This document shows, in pieces, positions 1-11,440 of a DNA stretch of 64,000 nucleotides. Source of the DNA: Symbiodinium natans (Eukaryota; Sar; Dinophyceae; Suessiales; Symbiodiniaceae); assembly GCA_905221605.1 (NCBI GenBank), contig CAJNDS010002182.1, positions 312,001 to 376,000 on the forward strand, read 5' to 3'. Both the position numbers and the translations under genes were made by a program. The notes beneath the pieces are model-generated. The model did not search any database. It was not told where the DNA came from and saw only the letters and a program-made list of their open reading frames with translations. Each line of letters opens with the position of its first letter. Within the stretch, counting starts at the first letter, position 1.

Positions 1-3000
1 TACATACATGAGAAGGATGGCAATGCAGCTCCTGTGCCAGGCAGCTTTGGATACGAAGTCTACTATCGCTGCTGCCCAGGGTTGACTTTCGACATGTGCC
101 AGGCCTCGGGACAGCAAGGGGTCATCGTCATCCCACTTCCCTTCACGTTTGTTTTGTTGCGAGCTTTGCAAAGCAGTCCTCAGGTCTGAGTTGTCAGGGC
201 CCATGTGCGGTGTTTCTTGTACGGCTTGTGTAGTGGAAGGCCAGATTTGAGACTGGTGCCGCAAGCGTGACACTTGCCCTTGGTGACCTTCTGTGCAGGT
301 AAGCACGTGCTGTGCTCTAATTACGTACACAGTCCTGGGGAGAAACATTAAACTCATTAGGCACAGAGCGACAAGCCAGGATGGCCACTTCCCCGAAGCT
401 GTGGAGCGCCGCTTTGCCGATGCGATCAGGCACCTGGAGGCCAACTCTCGGGGGCTGACGAGCATGCTGTGTATCAATCTGCTGGGAGCTTGCCCCATTC
501 CTGGAACATGAAGTTGACCTTCCCAGCGCGAACATGCATTTTGAAAAAGACCCCCCCGAAACACGAACCTCATGAACATCACTGCCTGTCGTCCAGCTAC
601 CGTACATGGTCTAGTGGTGGCGTAGATCTTGGTCATCCTCCACCCACATCCTGGCAAGACTTTACCGAGATCCCCAGATATTGGGAAGGCCCGCGGATGT
701 GCCGCCATCACCGGCGACTGCGGCTTCATGATGGCCTTTCACATGATTGCCAGGAGAGCGCTTCATGCACCTTTGCATGTCCGGCATCTCTACTATCTAC
801 AATCCCGAAACCTAGCATCCCGCAAAGCTTGCAAGATCATCAGCCTGGGGGGGGGGGGGGCCTTTCATCGCAGCTCTCGGGGTGATCCAGACAAGTCTGT
901 TACAAGTCGGCACCGATGGGGGCCTGGAGGAAGATCGCAGCTAAGCCCATCTTCATGTCCTCCATGGTGCTGCCTGGCTGATCAGCGGCGACCGCAAAGA
1001 GATGTCCGAACATTCCGTTCATGCAGAAGTGCACTGGATGCTCAAGAAAAACTACTGGTAGACGATGGGACTTCCCGTTTGGGCTGCTCTGTCTTACCAT
1101 GCCTAAATCTAAACGCTTGCGCGCGCCGCCTCGGCAGCCGGGGCTGGCCCGAGCCACGAGACGATGTCGACGGTCCAAGCGGCGCACTTCGGAGTCGCCA
1201 GTCCACGCGGTCGGGTTACAGATGTGGGGCCCAAAACTTTGCAGCAGCATATGAACTTGGGGGTGGTGTAAAGGGATGGCTTGCGTGAGGTGGACCGCAA
1301 ATTTTGGGTTGGGAAGTGGGGAAGGTGATCCGTGCCTGCTTGTTCTAGACGCCTCTGGGCCGGAGGCGATGCGAATTCACCAGTATGGCACAACGAACGC
1401 CTCATCTGCTGCCTGCCATACATCCGACAATGAACAGCCATCAACTGAGAAAGATATAGCTTACACACACACACATATATATATATATACATATACAAGC
1501 ACAATTAATAATGCAAAGATATATGTTATTCTTAGTCATACTAATCATGATCGTTATCATGTTTTCTTCGTTCGCATTGCGATGCCCTCAACACCTGCAC
1601 CAAGGCAATGCCCGATTATCGCCGCCTCCCTCGAGCCATCCGATCAGATTCTGCTTCTCACGGCAGCTCGGCCGCGTTGGCAGCCTGGGTGGTCTGGGAC
1701 TGCGAAGCCCAGAAGAGGGACCAATACCCAAAGAGCCCCAATGCCCCTTGGTGTAAGGAACATTCCTTAAATTATATAGGGATCCTCAACATGATTTGAG
1801 GTATATTCCTTGAGGGAGATTGGGCTCTTTGGGTACCGATCGATCAACACGAAACACCGGAGTGCGCGACACTCGAAGCCTCGAAGCCTCAGTCCTGCAA
1901 GTGGCCTGAAGCAAAGTCGCCCGTGCAGCCGAGGCCAATGACAAAACCCTGAAGCCGCAGAAGACGGTGCTGCTGAGCACTTGTGGATTCGATGTTGACG
2001 AGGAGTGGCAAGGTCCAGTTTATCAGCATTCCGTGCGTGCTCCCGCATCGCGTGCCATTGCACGCCCCATCTCAGGCTCACATAGTCCATGCCCCAATCA
2101 AGCGCCAAAGCTGTAAGCAAGTGATGAACTTCAGTAGACGCCCCCCCCCCCCCCAATGTGAGGCCTGAAACCAAGAAGTGTTCACGTGGCCAGGACCGTT
2201 TCATCATCAAGGGCTGTCAGAATGTGCCTGGTTTCGAGGCCGTGGCTTTGGGAGGAAAAGTTGCTGGGATGCAGTTGCTGCAGGTACTTGGAAGCCACTT
2301 GAGGTTCACGCAGTTGATGCTTTGGGCACTTCGATTTCAGGTGCACTTAGACGCCAGTTCTGGAACATCAGCTGCGAACGCCAAGGTTCCGCTTGAGGTC
2401 GTGCAGCCGGGAATCGTGCAGCTGGTGCAGGAGATCTCAAAGCGGTAGATTATGCCTCTTGCACATCACGAGCGCTATAGCCGAACCCGAACCCGAGAGC
2501 TTGCTGCTCTTGCTTGCCATGTGTGTGTGTGTGGCATATCAAGCAACCTGGTTGAGGTGGAAGGCACAGAGCTCAGTAGGCTGCGTGATCACTGCGTGAT
2601 CCCTCTGCCAAAGTCTCGCTCCGCTTAAGGCTTCAAGGCCCAAATCCACCGCACAACGGGATTCCCACGATTATCTGCGTGTGTCGCAAGGACATAAGGA
2701 AGCAGTTCCCACGAATTGCCGCAATCCTCCTGGCAGCGTGGCTGACTTTAGGGCTCGTTTGCTTCGAATTTCGGGCCCCCACAGTTAGTTGGCTGTTGAG
2801 GTGTGGGACTCTGTGGGGGTGTCGGGATGTTTCGTTTTGGGCCATGATGGCCTGGCCGATGGCTTGGGATTATCTTGGCAAGGGAGAACAGCGCAGCCAG
2901 ACACGAGCTTCAAGCGTTGGGCTTATATACCTTCAGCCTGTGGCTTATGTGCAATGAGTCAAGAGTGCACTCCGTGCCCAGGAATGCACGGAATTGCCAC

Positions 3001-4000
3001 CCTACGCAGATGCCCTCCGCTACCATACCGGCTTGCCAGTTTGGGCGGCTCAGCTGCGCAGGGCTTGGGGATGGGGAAGCAGGAGCCAGGTGCCACTTGA
3101 GGGCGCGAAGCCCAAAGGCCCCAAACCCTAAAGGCCCTAAAGACCATTTTCTTCTTCTTACAGCCTTAGTTAAAGTTAGCTCCTTGACGCAGTGCGACTT
3201 CCAGTTCCCCTCTGCGACTTCGGGTGTTTGCAGGGCTTTTGCAACGGGTGGGGGGGGGGGGGATGTATCGAATTGCAACATGACCATCAGCACAGCGCCT
3301 TCCCCTGAACTTGTAGCTCCCCTTGATGTGGGGTGGCGTCTTCGGGCCGAGTAGACGTCGGCTATTTCTTGGATGGTCAACCACACAGTCGTCGCGCGCC
3401 CTGCGCTGAAGGATGCTGTCACGGCTGCCGACTTTTACATCTCCGCCCACCAAGACAACCCAAGGTTCGGGCACAACGACGCCTGGCCATGTCAATGCTG
3501 AGTGGTTGACATGCTCCATCCGTGCCAGTTTTATTCACAGGCACATGTTTGATCAATTTTGGAAAGCTGCCCCAAAGAAGCTAAACCCTTAAACTTTAAA
3601 CCTTCGCGATGTGCACGAGTTCCCATCAAATCCCGTGCCGGCTCGTAACAAATCTCACAGGATGCCTTAGGTGAATAAACATTGGCGAAGGGTTGCAGTT
3701 TCTCATGGTGCGGTTTGCAAGGAAACAGAGGTTTGCGAGGTTTGCAAATCTTTTTTGCAATGGAAGACAAGAAATGAAGGAACCTAGAGGTTGATGTGTT
3801 CAACAAGAACGAAGGGCTTGCAAACCAAAAAATGAAGATGAAATAGAGGAAATAGAGGGTTTCCATCTTTCGAAGAGCAGAGGAAACCGAAACCTCAACA
3901 TTGCCTTTGTCGCTCCAAGGACTGGCAGGAGGCATGGGATGGTACGCATGAGGAGTATGAGCTGGGCATCAACCTCACCAAGGACGAACTGTCGCTTGTG
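1..4000 (+). other. Racemase-like domain 1 (first repeat of the fusion)
   Basis: The window opens inside this domain at [19 protein letters not shown], which aligns with [19 protein letters not shown] in domain 2. Exon 380-439 joins 689-757 to give [18 protein letters not shown]. Later exons give [67 protein letters not shown] plus [37 protein letters not shown], and [20 protein letters not shown]. The last exon, 3920-4000, ends at GTGAGC. Both candidate catalytic cysteines are kept, so nothing shows this copy to be dead. A stretch matching [14 protein letters not shown] of domain 2 was not found between 975 and 1934. Confidence 0.75.
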
Positions 4001-7000
4001 GTGAGCCACTTGGGACGATTTCCGATGCGGCTGCGCTCCAGAAGTGTTTGTAGAGTTTGATTGCCCATAAAGACTCCGCTGGTGGGCTTCGCTAGGGGGG
4101 GGCTTTCGCTTAACTTATCAGGGATTCGCGTTTTTGGCATCCTTGATACGTATTCAGCACGATGACATCCGTAACACAAAGACCATTGCTCATCACATTT
4201 ATGGCCTGCTGACGCTGCCACCCGACACCCATAATCGCGAAGTTTACTTCCAAACTCACAACCAAGGTAAGCACAAGGTGCATGCGGAGAAGAAAGAACG
4301 GGCGCTGAAAAAGAAGCTTCTTGATCCAATCCCAACATCATGCTGAGGGTCGGAAGCGCAGGAAGGTGCTTTTGACTTGGTGTCCGGGTGACGTGCGTTA
4401 ATCTGCAAGATTGCGATTCTAAGGAAGAAGCTGGACAAGGTCATGAAGAAAGTACGCAAGCAGCAGGCACCTATGCTGGGCGTCCTGCGCCTGAAGCTGC
4501 AGCAAGTGCATGGCCTCTGCCATCTATGTGTTGAAGTCTCAAGTTCCTACTACTTGCTTAAGAACCTCAAGAGAATAAAAAGAAATTATTAATTAATCCG
4601 TCTACTACCCTTATAAAGGAAGAACGTTTTTTATTCTTGTGGGGGCATCCTCCGCAGTGTGCTGCACCCGATGATTTCCTAACCTTGGGATGTTCCCCTT
4701 ATACCAACAGTCCTTAATAGGGATTAGAATAAGGGGGTGCTATCATCCCTATTCAGGACTGTAAGTATAAGGGGGAAGTGTTCCCAACCCCAACCCTGCA
4801 TCACAAGCTGCTCTGAGGCGTTTGGACTACAACTACCCCCCGGCCACAGGCGACATTGACCATCCTGGTAGCTACGACTACGACGTGCTCGAACTCCGCA
4901 GGGCTCAAGAGGGCATGTGGGGTTTAAGCTCAAGGGCTTGTGAGTTAGGGCTTTATAGGGGTGTGAGGGTGTGAGGGTCGAGGTGAGGCGAAAAGTGAGG
5001 AGTCATCGCGACTGTTTGTGTCAGTGCTGCCAATATCGTGGGTTTCTAGAGCAAAGCAATGTTCTGAGACAGACCAGGTGCTCTTCCGAGTGGTTCCTGG
5101 CTTCACCTTCGAGATGGCCCAGGCCGGCAAGCTCACGCCGGCGGTGGAGAAGGCCCGCAAGCCCCGCGCATGGCCTTACAGCTCACTTGCGCAACAATGC
5201 GTGCGCTGTGCAAAAAGAGGGCTGTGTTGGAACGTGGGTTCAGGACAAATATGATGGGGTGCAAACTGCGCAAAGCCTCTGAGAGGGGGGGGGGGAGTGT
5301 TGTGTTGGATTGGTGCGACACCACCCCACTGGACTCACGATCAACTTCGGAGATCTCCAATGCTTTCGGCTTTTGCAAACCCGAAGCTGGTCTGAGTCCC
5401 CAGGAGTTCATCGAAGCTGTGAAGTGGCTGGAGAACAAAGGCTGCAGCGGCATCACGGGCGAACCTTTGAGTACAGAGTCGTATCGCGATCAAGGAATGT
5501 CTTCCCTTAAATACCCCCCCCCCAACGTATGGAGTATGAACTCTTAAAGTCTTAAACTAACTTAACTAACTATAGGCAAAAAGAGATTGAGAGGTTCCGA
5601 GGGATGCCGTCAAGTATTATTGTAGACGCAAGCCCAGGACTGTGGGTTCATGATGGCTTTCCAGCCACTGGCCCGCTTCTTGACTTGATCTGGAAGCATT
5701 CGCAAGTATCACCGTGCTCTTTTCTCTCTCCAGTGTGACGCGTTTCTTTAGCCTTCCGCTTTAATCCAAGCCCCCCTGCTCGTGCTGCATAGGAAAATGT
5801 TTTCAATCCCTGGAACTAAACCAGCCTCCAAGCCCAGGCGAAGTGGCTCGGGTCCCCGTCTTCATGTGCCTCGGTGCCTGTTCATCCGTAAGGGTCCCGC
5901 AGTAGCCTCTGCTGAACATAGACTAGGCCTCTTCGACGGTTGCCTTCAGTGAGTCCCCTGCTTCTCCCTGAATCAAGTTTCATCAGCACCCTCATCCTGG
6001 ACACATGCGCCAGGAGCTCCATGATGCAATGTCCCATGATCTCTGTTGCGTTCGACAAGTACGACAAGGAAGGGGGCACTTTCTTCAGAGCCTTGAAGAA
6101 CATGACTGGTGCTTTCGGGCCCAGTGGCCTCGCACACATTTCGCCAGCTAGCAGCGGCAGTCTAGCGCGCACATCAAAGAAAGGGAGCTGCCACTAGACA
6201 CGCTAGACAGGCATTTTTGATTGTGTTGCCATTTTTCAAGAAAGCCTTCGAGGAGGCCAAAACCGAGCCAAGCAGCGTCTCCAAGGTTGTAGGATGGTGT
6301 AGGTCGGCAGCGAACTACAGTACACTTCAGTACACTTCAGTCTTTTCATCTGACATTGATCGCAGCATTGATCACAGCGGGAGGTTTATGAGGTAGTATT
6401 GATGCTGGAAGGTCTTGATTCTCACCGCGAATGATGACACGCTGAAGCCGCAAAAGGACCAGCAGTGCTTTGATTGTATGCGTGATCTGCAAATTTGCCC
6501 TACTGGCTGCTTTGCACCATTGAAAACCGATGAACATAAAGTCGCAACGACAGCTCTATCGACATTCCTGGCCGGCATGCGTGAATTGCGCAGGAGACAC
6601 TGCTGAGCAACTGCGGCTTCGACGTTGACGATGCCCGCTTCATGATCAAGGGCTGCCAGTTTCCTGGTCAGATGAAGAAGAGTCGAATGCCTGCCAACAT
6701 CTTGTTTTCTCATTTGGACCCCCCCCACCCCCACCCACCCCCCAACCTCCTCGCCCACAACAAGCTTTGTGAGTTTCCCATTCTCTCCCCTCTTCCCCCC
6801 CAGTCCCCTCTCTCACCCCCCTCTCCCCTCTTCTCCCTCCCTCTCCCTCCTCTCCCTCCCTCTCCCTCCCCCTGTCTCTCCCACTCTCTCTCCACTCTCT
6901 CCCTCTCTCTCCCTCTCTCCATCTCTCTCTCTCTCTACTGTATCTCTCTCCCCTGCATCCCGTTGCCACTCTTATCGCCTCGCTCTTTCAGATATTTCAT

Positions 7001-9144
7001 GTTCCTCACAAGCTAAGCCATCGTGTGTGTCTGTGCGCGCGCGCAGTGTGAATGCTTTGATTTCAGGTTGATCTCTGATCATCTTAGATTCATATTCGCA
7101 AGCCTGACCAAGCCTGACCATGTGACTGCACAGGGATGTTCCTGGCTTTGATGCCGTGGCAAAGGGCGAGAAGGCAGATCTTCAGCAGAGATGAGACTCA
7201 GAGCTTTTCTGTTGCTGGACACGATCTGCCCCATGCCAGTTCAACTTCTTGCCCATTGCAGCAATCAAGTGTGTGACTGCAGGTCGATGTGGACTACGTG
7301 CAGCCCGGAATTGTGTACATGGTCCTGGGCTTGGCTGGTCCAGGATAGACGCCTCCATGCTGTGATGGCCAGCTTTGGCATGGTCAGGAACCAGTATTTA
7401 TACCTGTAGCTACCAACAGCGCAGACTTCAAGCCCCAGAATCCACGTGCACAAGAAGCACCTAACCTGGTTGCCGAACCTTCCTCCTTTAGAGAGAATCA
7501 GCATTGTACAGCAGTAGCTGTTAACTAAACAGCTGGTGTGAGGCCCGTGGTGAGGCCATTCCCCCCCCCCCCCCCCCCCCCCCCCCCGCCCCCTCCCGTG
7601 CTTAGCCGCCCGGGTGGGGACGGCACGGCCTCTCACAGGCAAAAGCGCCGGTTTTGGAGAACGCCCCCTGTCTGACGCATCGTCTGCCTATTTCGACCCA
7701 AAAAAAAGCTCGGACGCGCCTTCAGGGGGAAGAGGAACTTCCTAAGATCCAAACGCCTCAGGCCTCCGACCTCGGCGGATTTGCCATGAAGGAAGCTTGA
7801 CTTGCCTCAAAGGTGAAGCAGATCCTCAACAAGAACTCCTCTGTCCGGGCCATCCTGCTTGAGTGCACCGAGCTTCTTGGAGTTCAGTAGCGGGGTTAAG
7901 GGTTGAGCGTTTAGTTTACCCCTCTTCCCACGCCCCGGCTATCTTGAGCAGTGCAGGCTTGCCGTCGTAAGACCTTTGTGTTTGCCAGGCGATTCTCAAA
8001 GCCGGGCAAGCTTGTTTCAAAAACGCATCATGCGGTCAACAGGTCATTGCTTCACAACAGACAGAAAGCCAAACCCATACGAACCTTGTGTAGCGGAGGA
8101 TAAAGAAGGGCATGGTTTTTAGCCTGGAGCAGAACTTGATCTGGCATGTCCGAAGCACCGGGGGGCTCTCAGGGTCCGACAGCGCCTGTACTTGATGTTG
8201 AGGTATGTGGAGGTCTCCTGAATCTGGCCAAGTTTTAATGGCCCGTGTCGAGGGAAGAAGGCCGCAGCCTATGAAAAGCTGAGCGCCTGCGAACTTTTCA
8301 ACCATGAAAGCAGAGCCCTATCTCTACTGCACCCTCGACTCTGAGGGACTCTCAGACCCTATGCGTTGGAACGTGTTTGCACCATGATTTTTACTAGTTC
8401 TTGAGTAGTTTATGGGGAATCAGGGAATTAGAAGTACCGTATATCCCTTCAGAATATACTCTTTGAGGAATCATATAGGGTACCTAATTTCCTCATTCCC
8501 TACTAAGAACAGTCTTTACCTGATTTACCGCCAAATCATGCCGCCCATCACCCGAGGCTGCCACCCTACGCAGATGCCTTGCGCCACGAGACCAGGCTCC
8601 CCGTCTTCGACGCAATCACGAACGCGGACTTCTTCCTGTCTGCTCGGCAGGACCAATTTTGGGGAGCAACTTGTGCTTTTGTTGAGTCAACTGCAGGCTT
8701 TAAGGTCAAAGCACATTTGGGGGTGTATTGAATTCTGTTTTTTCAGAACTGCTCACCACCAGTTCTGACGATGCTGTTTGTGTTTCTTGCTCCTCTGCGT
8801 AGAGCCTCTGTTGACACGACCGTCTGCAGGTTTTGAACATTTGCTAGCCTCGTAACCACAATCGAATTCATACCGGAACCTGCGGCCTCGCAGCTTCAGT
8901 TCATCAGGACAACCCTCGCTTCGGCTTCAACCAGTGGCAGCTGGACTGGGACGGCGAGCAGGAGCCGCAGGGGCCGCAGCAAGCCGAGTAGCCTAGCGAG
9001 CTCTAGGTCTCGCGCACCGTTACAAAATGAAATATTGGCCTCACTTGACAGTCCTGTAAAAGCCCTCAGCCCCGGCTCTGGCAGGATGACTACGTGTTCG
9101 GGCAGCACCTGAACGCCCAACAGATGGAGAAGCTGATCAACTGA
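1..9144 (+). CDS. Two-domain Asp/Glu racemase-like protein, multi-exon, 5' partial
   Basis: This gene encodes two consecutive copies of an aspartate/glutamate/hydantoin racemase-superfamily domain. It was assembled from exons, not from one open frame. Both copies carry the two cysteine motifs expected of the fold: ITGDCGFMM in the first half and [13 protein letters not shown] in the second. Both also carry LKPQK, CGFDVD, IKGCQ, VQPGIV and NPRFG. Seen exons: about 1-105, 380-439, 689-757, 934-975, 1934-2002, 2194-2259, 2386-2444, 2699-2732, 2982-3041, 3412-3480, 3920-4000, about 4278-4315, 4424-4486, 4818-4884, 5078-5152, 5404-5460, 5638-5676, 5838-5867, 6015-6068, 6412-6456, 6594-6658, 7134-7173, 7283-7321, 7813-7871, 8557-8650, 8908-8961 and 9085-9144 (stop TGA 9142-9144). 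Amino-acid racemase activity is inferred from the family; the substrate is unknown. The start lies upstream of the window. The join between 5867 and 6015 is unresolved. Confidence 0.82.
1718..1843. mobile_element. MITE-like inverted-repeat element inside a racemase intron
   Basis: The left arm near 1721-1757 carries ACCCAAAGAGCCCCAAT. The right arm near 1804-1841 carries its near-complement ATTGGGCTCTTTGGGT. The arms are about 35 bp and face each other across an AT-rich centre. There is no open frame. It lies in the intron between the exons at 934-975 and 1934-2002. A target duplication is not obvious. Confidence 0.6.
4544..4645 (+). mobile_element. MITE/introner-like element, family copy A (3' end decayed)
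   Basis: It begins TTCCTACTACTTGCTTAAG, continues AACCTCAAGAGAATA, and keeps the internal block CTACTACCCTTATAAAGGAA. These also occur at 37528 and 41058. The right inverted terminus found in the other two copies is lost here. It sits in the 331-bp intron 4487-4817 of the racemase gene beside a second, unrelated hairpin element at 4685-4787. Confidence 0.65.
4685..4787. mobile_element. MITE-like hairpin element in the same racemase intron
   Basis: The left arm 4693-4724 (CCCCTTATACCAACAGTCCT ...) pairs with the right arm 4745-4776 (AGGACTGTAAGTATAAGGGG) over about 30 bp with few mismatches. Outer TTGGGA/TTCCCAA extend the pairing. The loop is about 20 nt. It has no coding potential. With copy A it makes up most of the intron 4487-4817. 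Confidence 0.65.
6718..6965 (+). repeat. Long polypyrimidine tract in a racemase intron
   Basis: About 240 nt of almost pure C/T (CCCTCTCT-type) on the + strand, lying in the intron between exons 6594-6658 and 7134-7173. It produces long Ser/Pro/Leu-rich and, on the minus strand, Gly/Arg/Glu-rich open frames that are artefacts. The intron it sits in is present only in domain 2. Confidence 0.8.
7561..7587. repeat. Poly-C run (27 C)
   Basis: An uninterrupted run of 27 C in the intron after exon 7283-7321. Comparable G or C runs of 9-25 nt occur near 849, 2142, 3249, 29888, 31580, 32087, 34902, 38738, 38862 and 46978. Their lengths are prone to sequencing error. Confidence 0.9.
8396..8511. mobile_element. 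MITE-like inverted-repeat element in a racemase intron
   Basis: The left arm runs GTTCTTGAGTAG then GGGGAATCAGGGAATTAG (about 8398-8445). The right arm, about 8472-8511, carries CTAATTTCCTCATTCCC then CTACTAAGAAC. The arms pair imperfectly over about 35 bp. It lies in the intron 7872-8556. Its end GTTCTTgAGTAG recalls the ends of the copy A/B/C family (GTTCTTAAGCAATTAGTAG). Confidence 0.55.
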
Positions 9145-10172
9145 GCGTGAGATGAGCCCATACTGCTAGCTTCGAGCTTCCTACTTCGTCACTATAATAA
9201 GGATGTTCAAGCTCCTGATGGGCATTTGTTTTACGCGAGTCCGTCCATTGCCGGAAGGAGTCAAGATGGCAGGGATGTTTGCTCGGGATATGCTCATTCA
9301 AACACGGCAATCAACGGAAGGGCGTGATCTGTCATGAACATGTACCGGCCAAACTGATACATGGCGAGCCTTTCAATCTTTCAACCGCCAGCGCTGAATC
9401 CGAATCGGCATTAGCGAGCTGAATCTGCGGCTGTTTGCTGCAGATTCCGCTGGTGATTGCTGTACTTGCACGACTTCTCCTGCGATTCCATGCAGCAGCT
9501 AGGGTTCATGTGTTCAACGTATTGTTGCTCTTGTTGCTCAGGGGCTTGAGCAGTGCGGGGACCACTAATTCAGACACTGCTGTCTGTTCATTCTCACACA
9601 CTGACTGACTTGTGTCCAAGAACATCTTGGACCGCAGGATGGTTTGTATGCTAAAACCCTGAACGCTGTTGGCGGTACTCAGTGTGGCCAGCAGACGTGA
9701 AACCATGAGCTCGTGCTCGAGAAAAATAGTGCGCCGCCCAGAGCCGACCGTGGGGCCTTCTTTTCAGGCTTAGAAGCAACTAGGAAACAACTTGTTAAAC
9801 GGAGACGCGTGTGCCCAAAGGTTGCTGACTTCCGGGCCTTGGCAGGAAAGTATGAACAAGTCTAGTTTTTCAGTATTTTCCGGGGTTTGTGCTGATAACT
9901 CCGATGGCATCGAGAGTTTGGCAACTTGCACTGGGATTCTGGCATAGACCGTATGTTACGCTTTCAGAGTTTCAGGTCAGTTGTATGCAAAATCTGAAAG
10001 CAACTGCACGTTGCTTCTTGGACCCGGGCGAGCAGGCTTTGTCAGTTTGTTGATCTTCCATGGATTGTCTCAAGACTCTCCACCTCTCTTCCTCGTGGTG
10101 TGCAGCACCCCGCCCCACCTTTTTCCGTTTATTTTGCTTTTGACGATTTGACCACCATCATCATCATCATCG

Positions 10173-10207
<35 letters not shown>

Positions 10208-11440
10208 GGCACCACCATCATTCTCCAGGAGCAGGGACGACTCCAAAGGCACGGCGCTCTTCCCGCTTGCCTTGGCTGTTGCACAGTAACTAGCATCCTG
10301 GTGTGATAGAATTCTGTTGATTTGGATGGAGCCCAAAGCCTCAAAAGCAAATTAAATTCTGAGACTACTGACGCATCCCAGAATCTGCAAGCCTTCGCCC
10401 AGATTCGTAGAAGAGGGCCTCAATTCTGCCACCTTTTCTGAAAAGCCAGGAGGATGGTATGGGGGCGCAAAGGGACTCTGCCTCCAAAAAACAGAGAGGG
10501 ATGTGTTTAAATTCTGTCAGGCAGCGGCTATGGTCCAGATTCCTCAAGGAAGGGGCCAGGGGCTCGCATTAGCTTGACATGTGCGATTGGAGTACCCGTA
10601 GAGTCATCGAGGGTATCGCCTGGGAATTGATGGTGTTGATGGCAATCCCTTTCAGTAGTGATTGCGGAGGTGCAGCATCAAACGACCTCACTGAAATCCC
10701 CACATGCCTGGCCACGGGTCATACGAGTCGTCAAAGGCCTGTGGCTGCTGCGGGCCGAGGTGGGCGGAAGAATGGGGTTAGGTGTCTTAGGCATGGGAAG
10801 GTGAACTTGAAGGTAAGTTGTTAAAGGTTCACTCGACAGGGTGCGATGCTGCGAATAAGTCAGATGCAAGCCGCACTGCAACAATGTCCCAGTGGCTCTG
10901 TGGCTCTGTGTGTGTGTGTGTGTTCGTTCTCATTCTTTTATGTGATCGAAGATGCTGAAAGAGCAGCTTGCCTGGCTTCCGGGCTTGCCTCTGACAAACT
11001 TCCTTAAATACACGATTTTAGACATGAGGATCCGGGATTGAAGCCTCTAACAACCTCAATCCTGGAACTTGAAGCTTTTGAGATTTCGTGCCGGTTCAGA
11101 GTCCAAAATTCACCTGTCGGATGCAAGTGAATGGCAGCATTGCCAGGGCAGAGGCTTTATTCTAGTGGCTGGAGTCACAGGCAGCAAGGGTGCAGACTCC
11201 CATTGTCACATCAGCTTGGGGGATCATGTATCATTGTATCATGGCAGCCGCTAGCTTGAAGGTAGAAGGAGCCCAAACGTATATAACAGCTCGATCGGAA
11301 GAAACCCCTCTGCTTGGCGCAGTGTCCTGCTCTGTGGTTGCATCAGTTGAAGGCCTTGAACAGTGAGCGGGCCTTACACTTGGCGCAGCCACGTTGCTGT
11401 TTTCATGGTGTTCCCGCTTTTATTCCAACCTCATCTTGCA
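9145..11440. other. Spacer after the racemase gene, no gene recognised
   Basis: No exon chain with family resemblance was found on either strand. It contains a CAT microsatellite (10154-10207), a short TG repeat near 10911, and otherwise unique sequence. Open frames of 60-89 codons here lack flanking splice-like contexts or any recognisable motif. Confidence 0.5.
10154..10207 (+). repeat. (CAT)n trinucleotide microsatellite
   Basis: About 18 near-perfect CAT units, with one CGT interruption. They read as poly-Asp or poly-Met on the minus strand and poly-Ile on the plus strand, which explains the low-complexity open frames there. Confidence 0.95.

Larger units (their letters stand above)
4278..9144 (+). 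other. Racemase-like domain 2 with a basic linker, C-terminal half of the fusion
   Basis: A Lys-rich linker ([10 protein letters not shown], then [20 protein letters not shown]) leads into [20 protein letters not shown]. The core follows: [188 protein letters not shown] and [19 protein letters not shown] with the stop. Cysteines in GDCGF and ECTEL are both present. [17 protein letters not shown] resembles the start of stand-alone family members, so the linker probably marks an old domain boundary. Confidence 0.8.

Noticed and set aside
6642-7071. Ser/Pro/Leu-rich frames of 100-124 codons
   Set aside because: Polypyrimidine intron tract inside the racemase gene.
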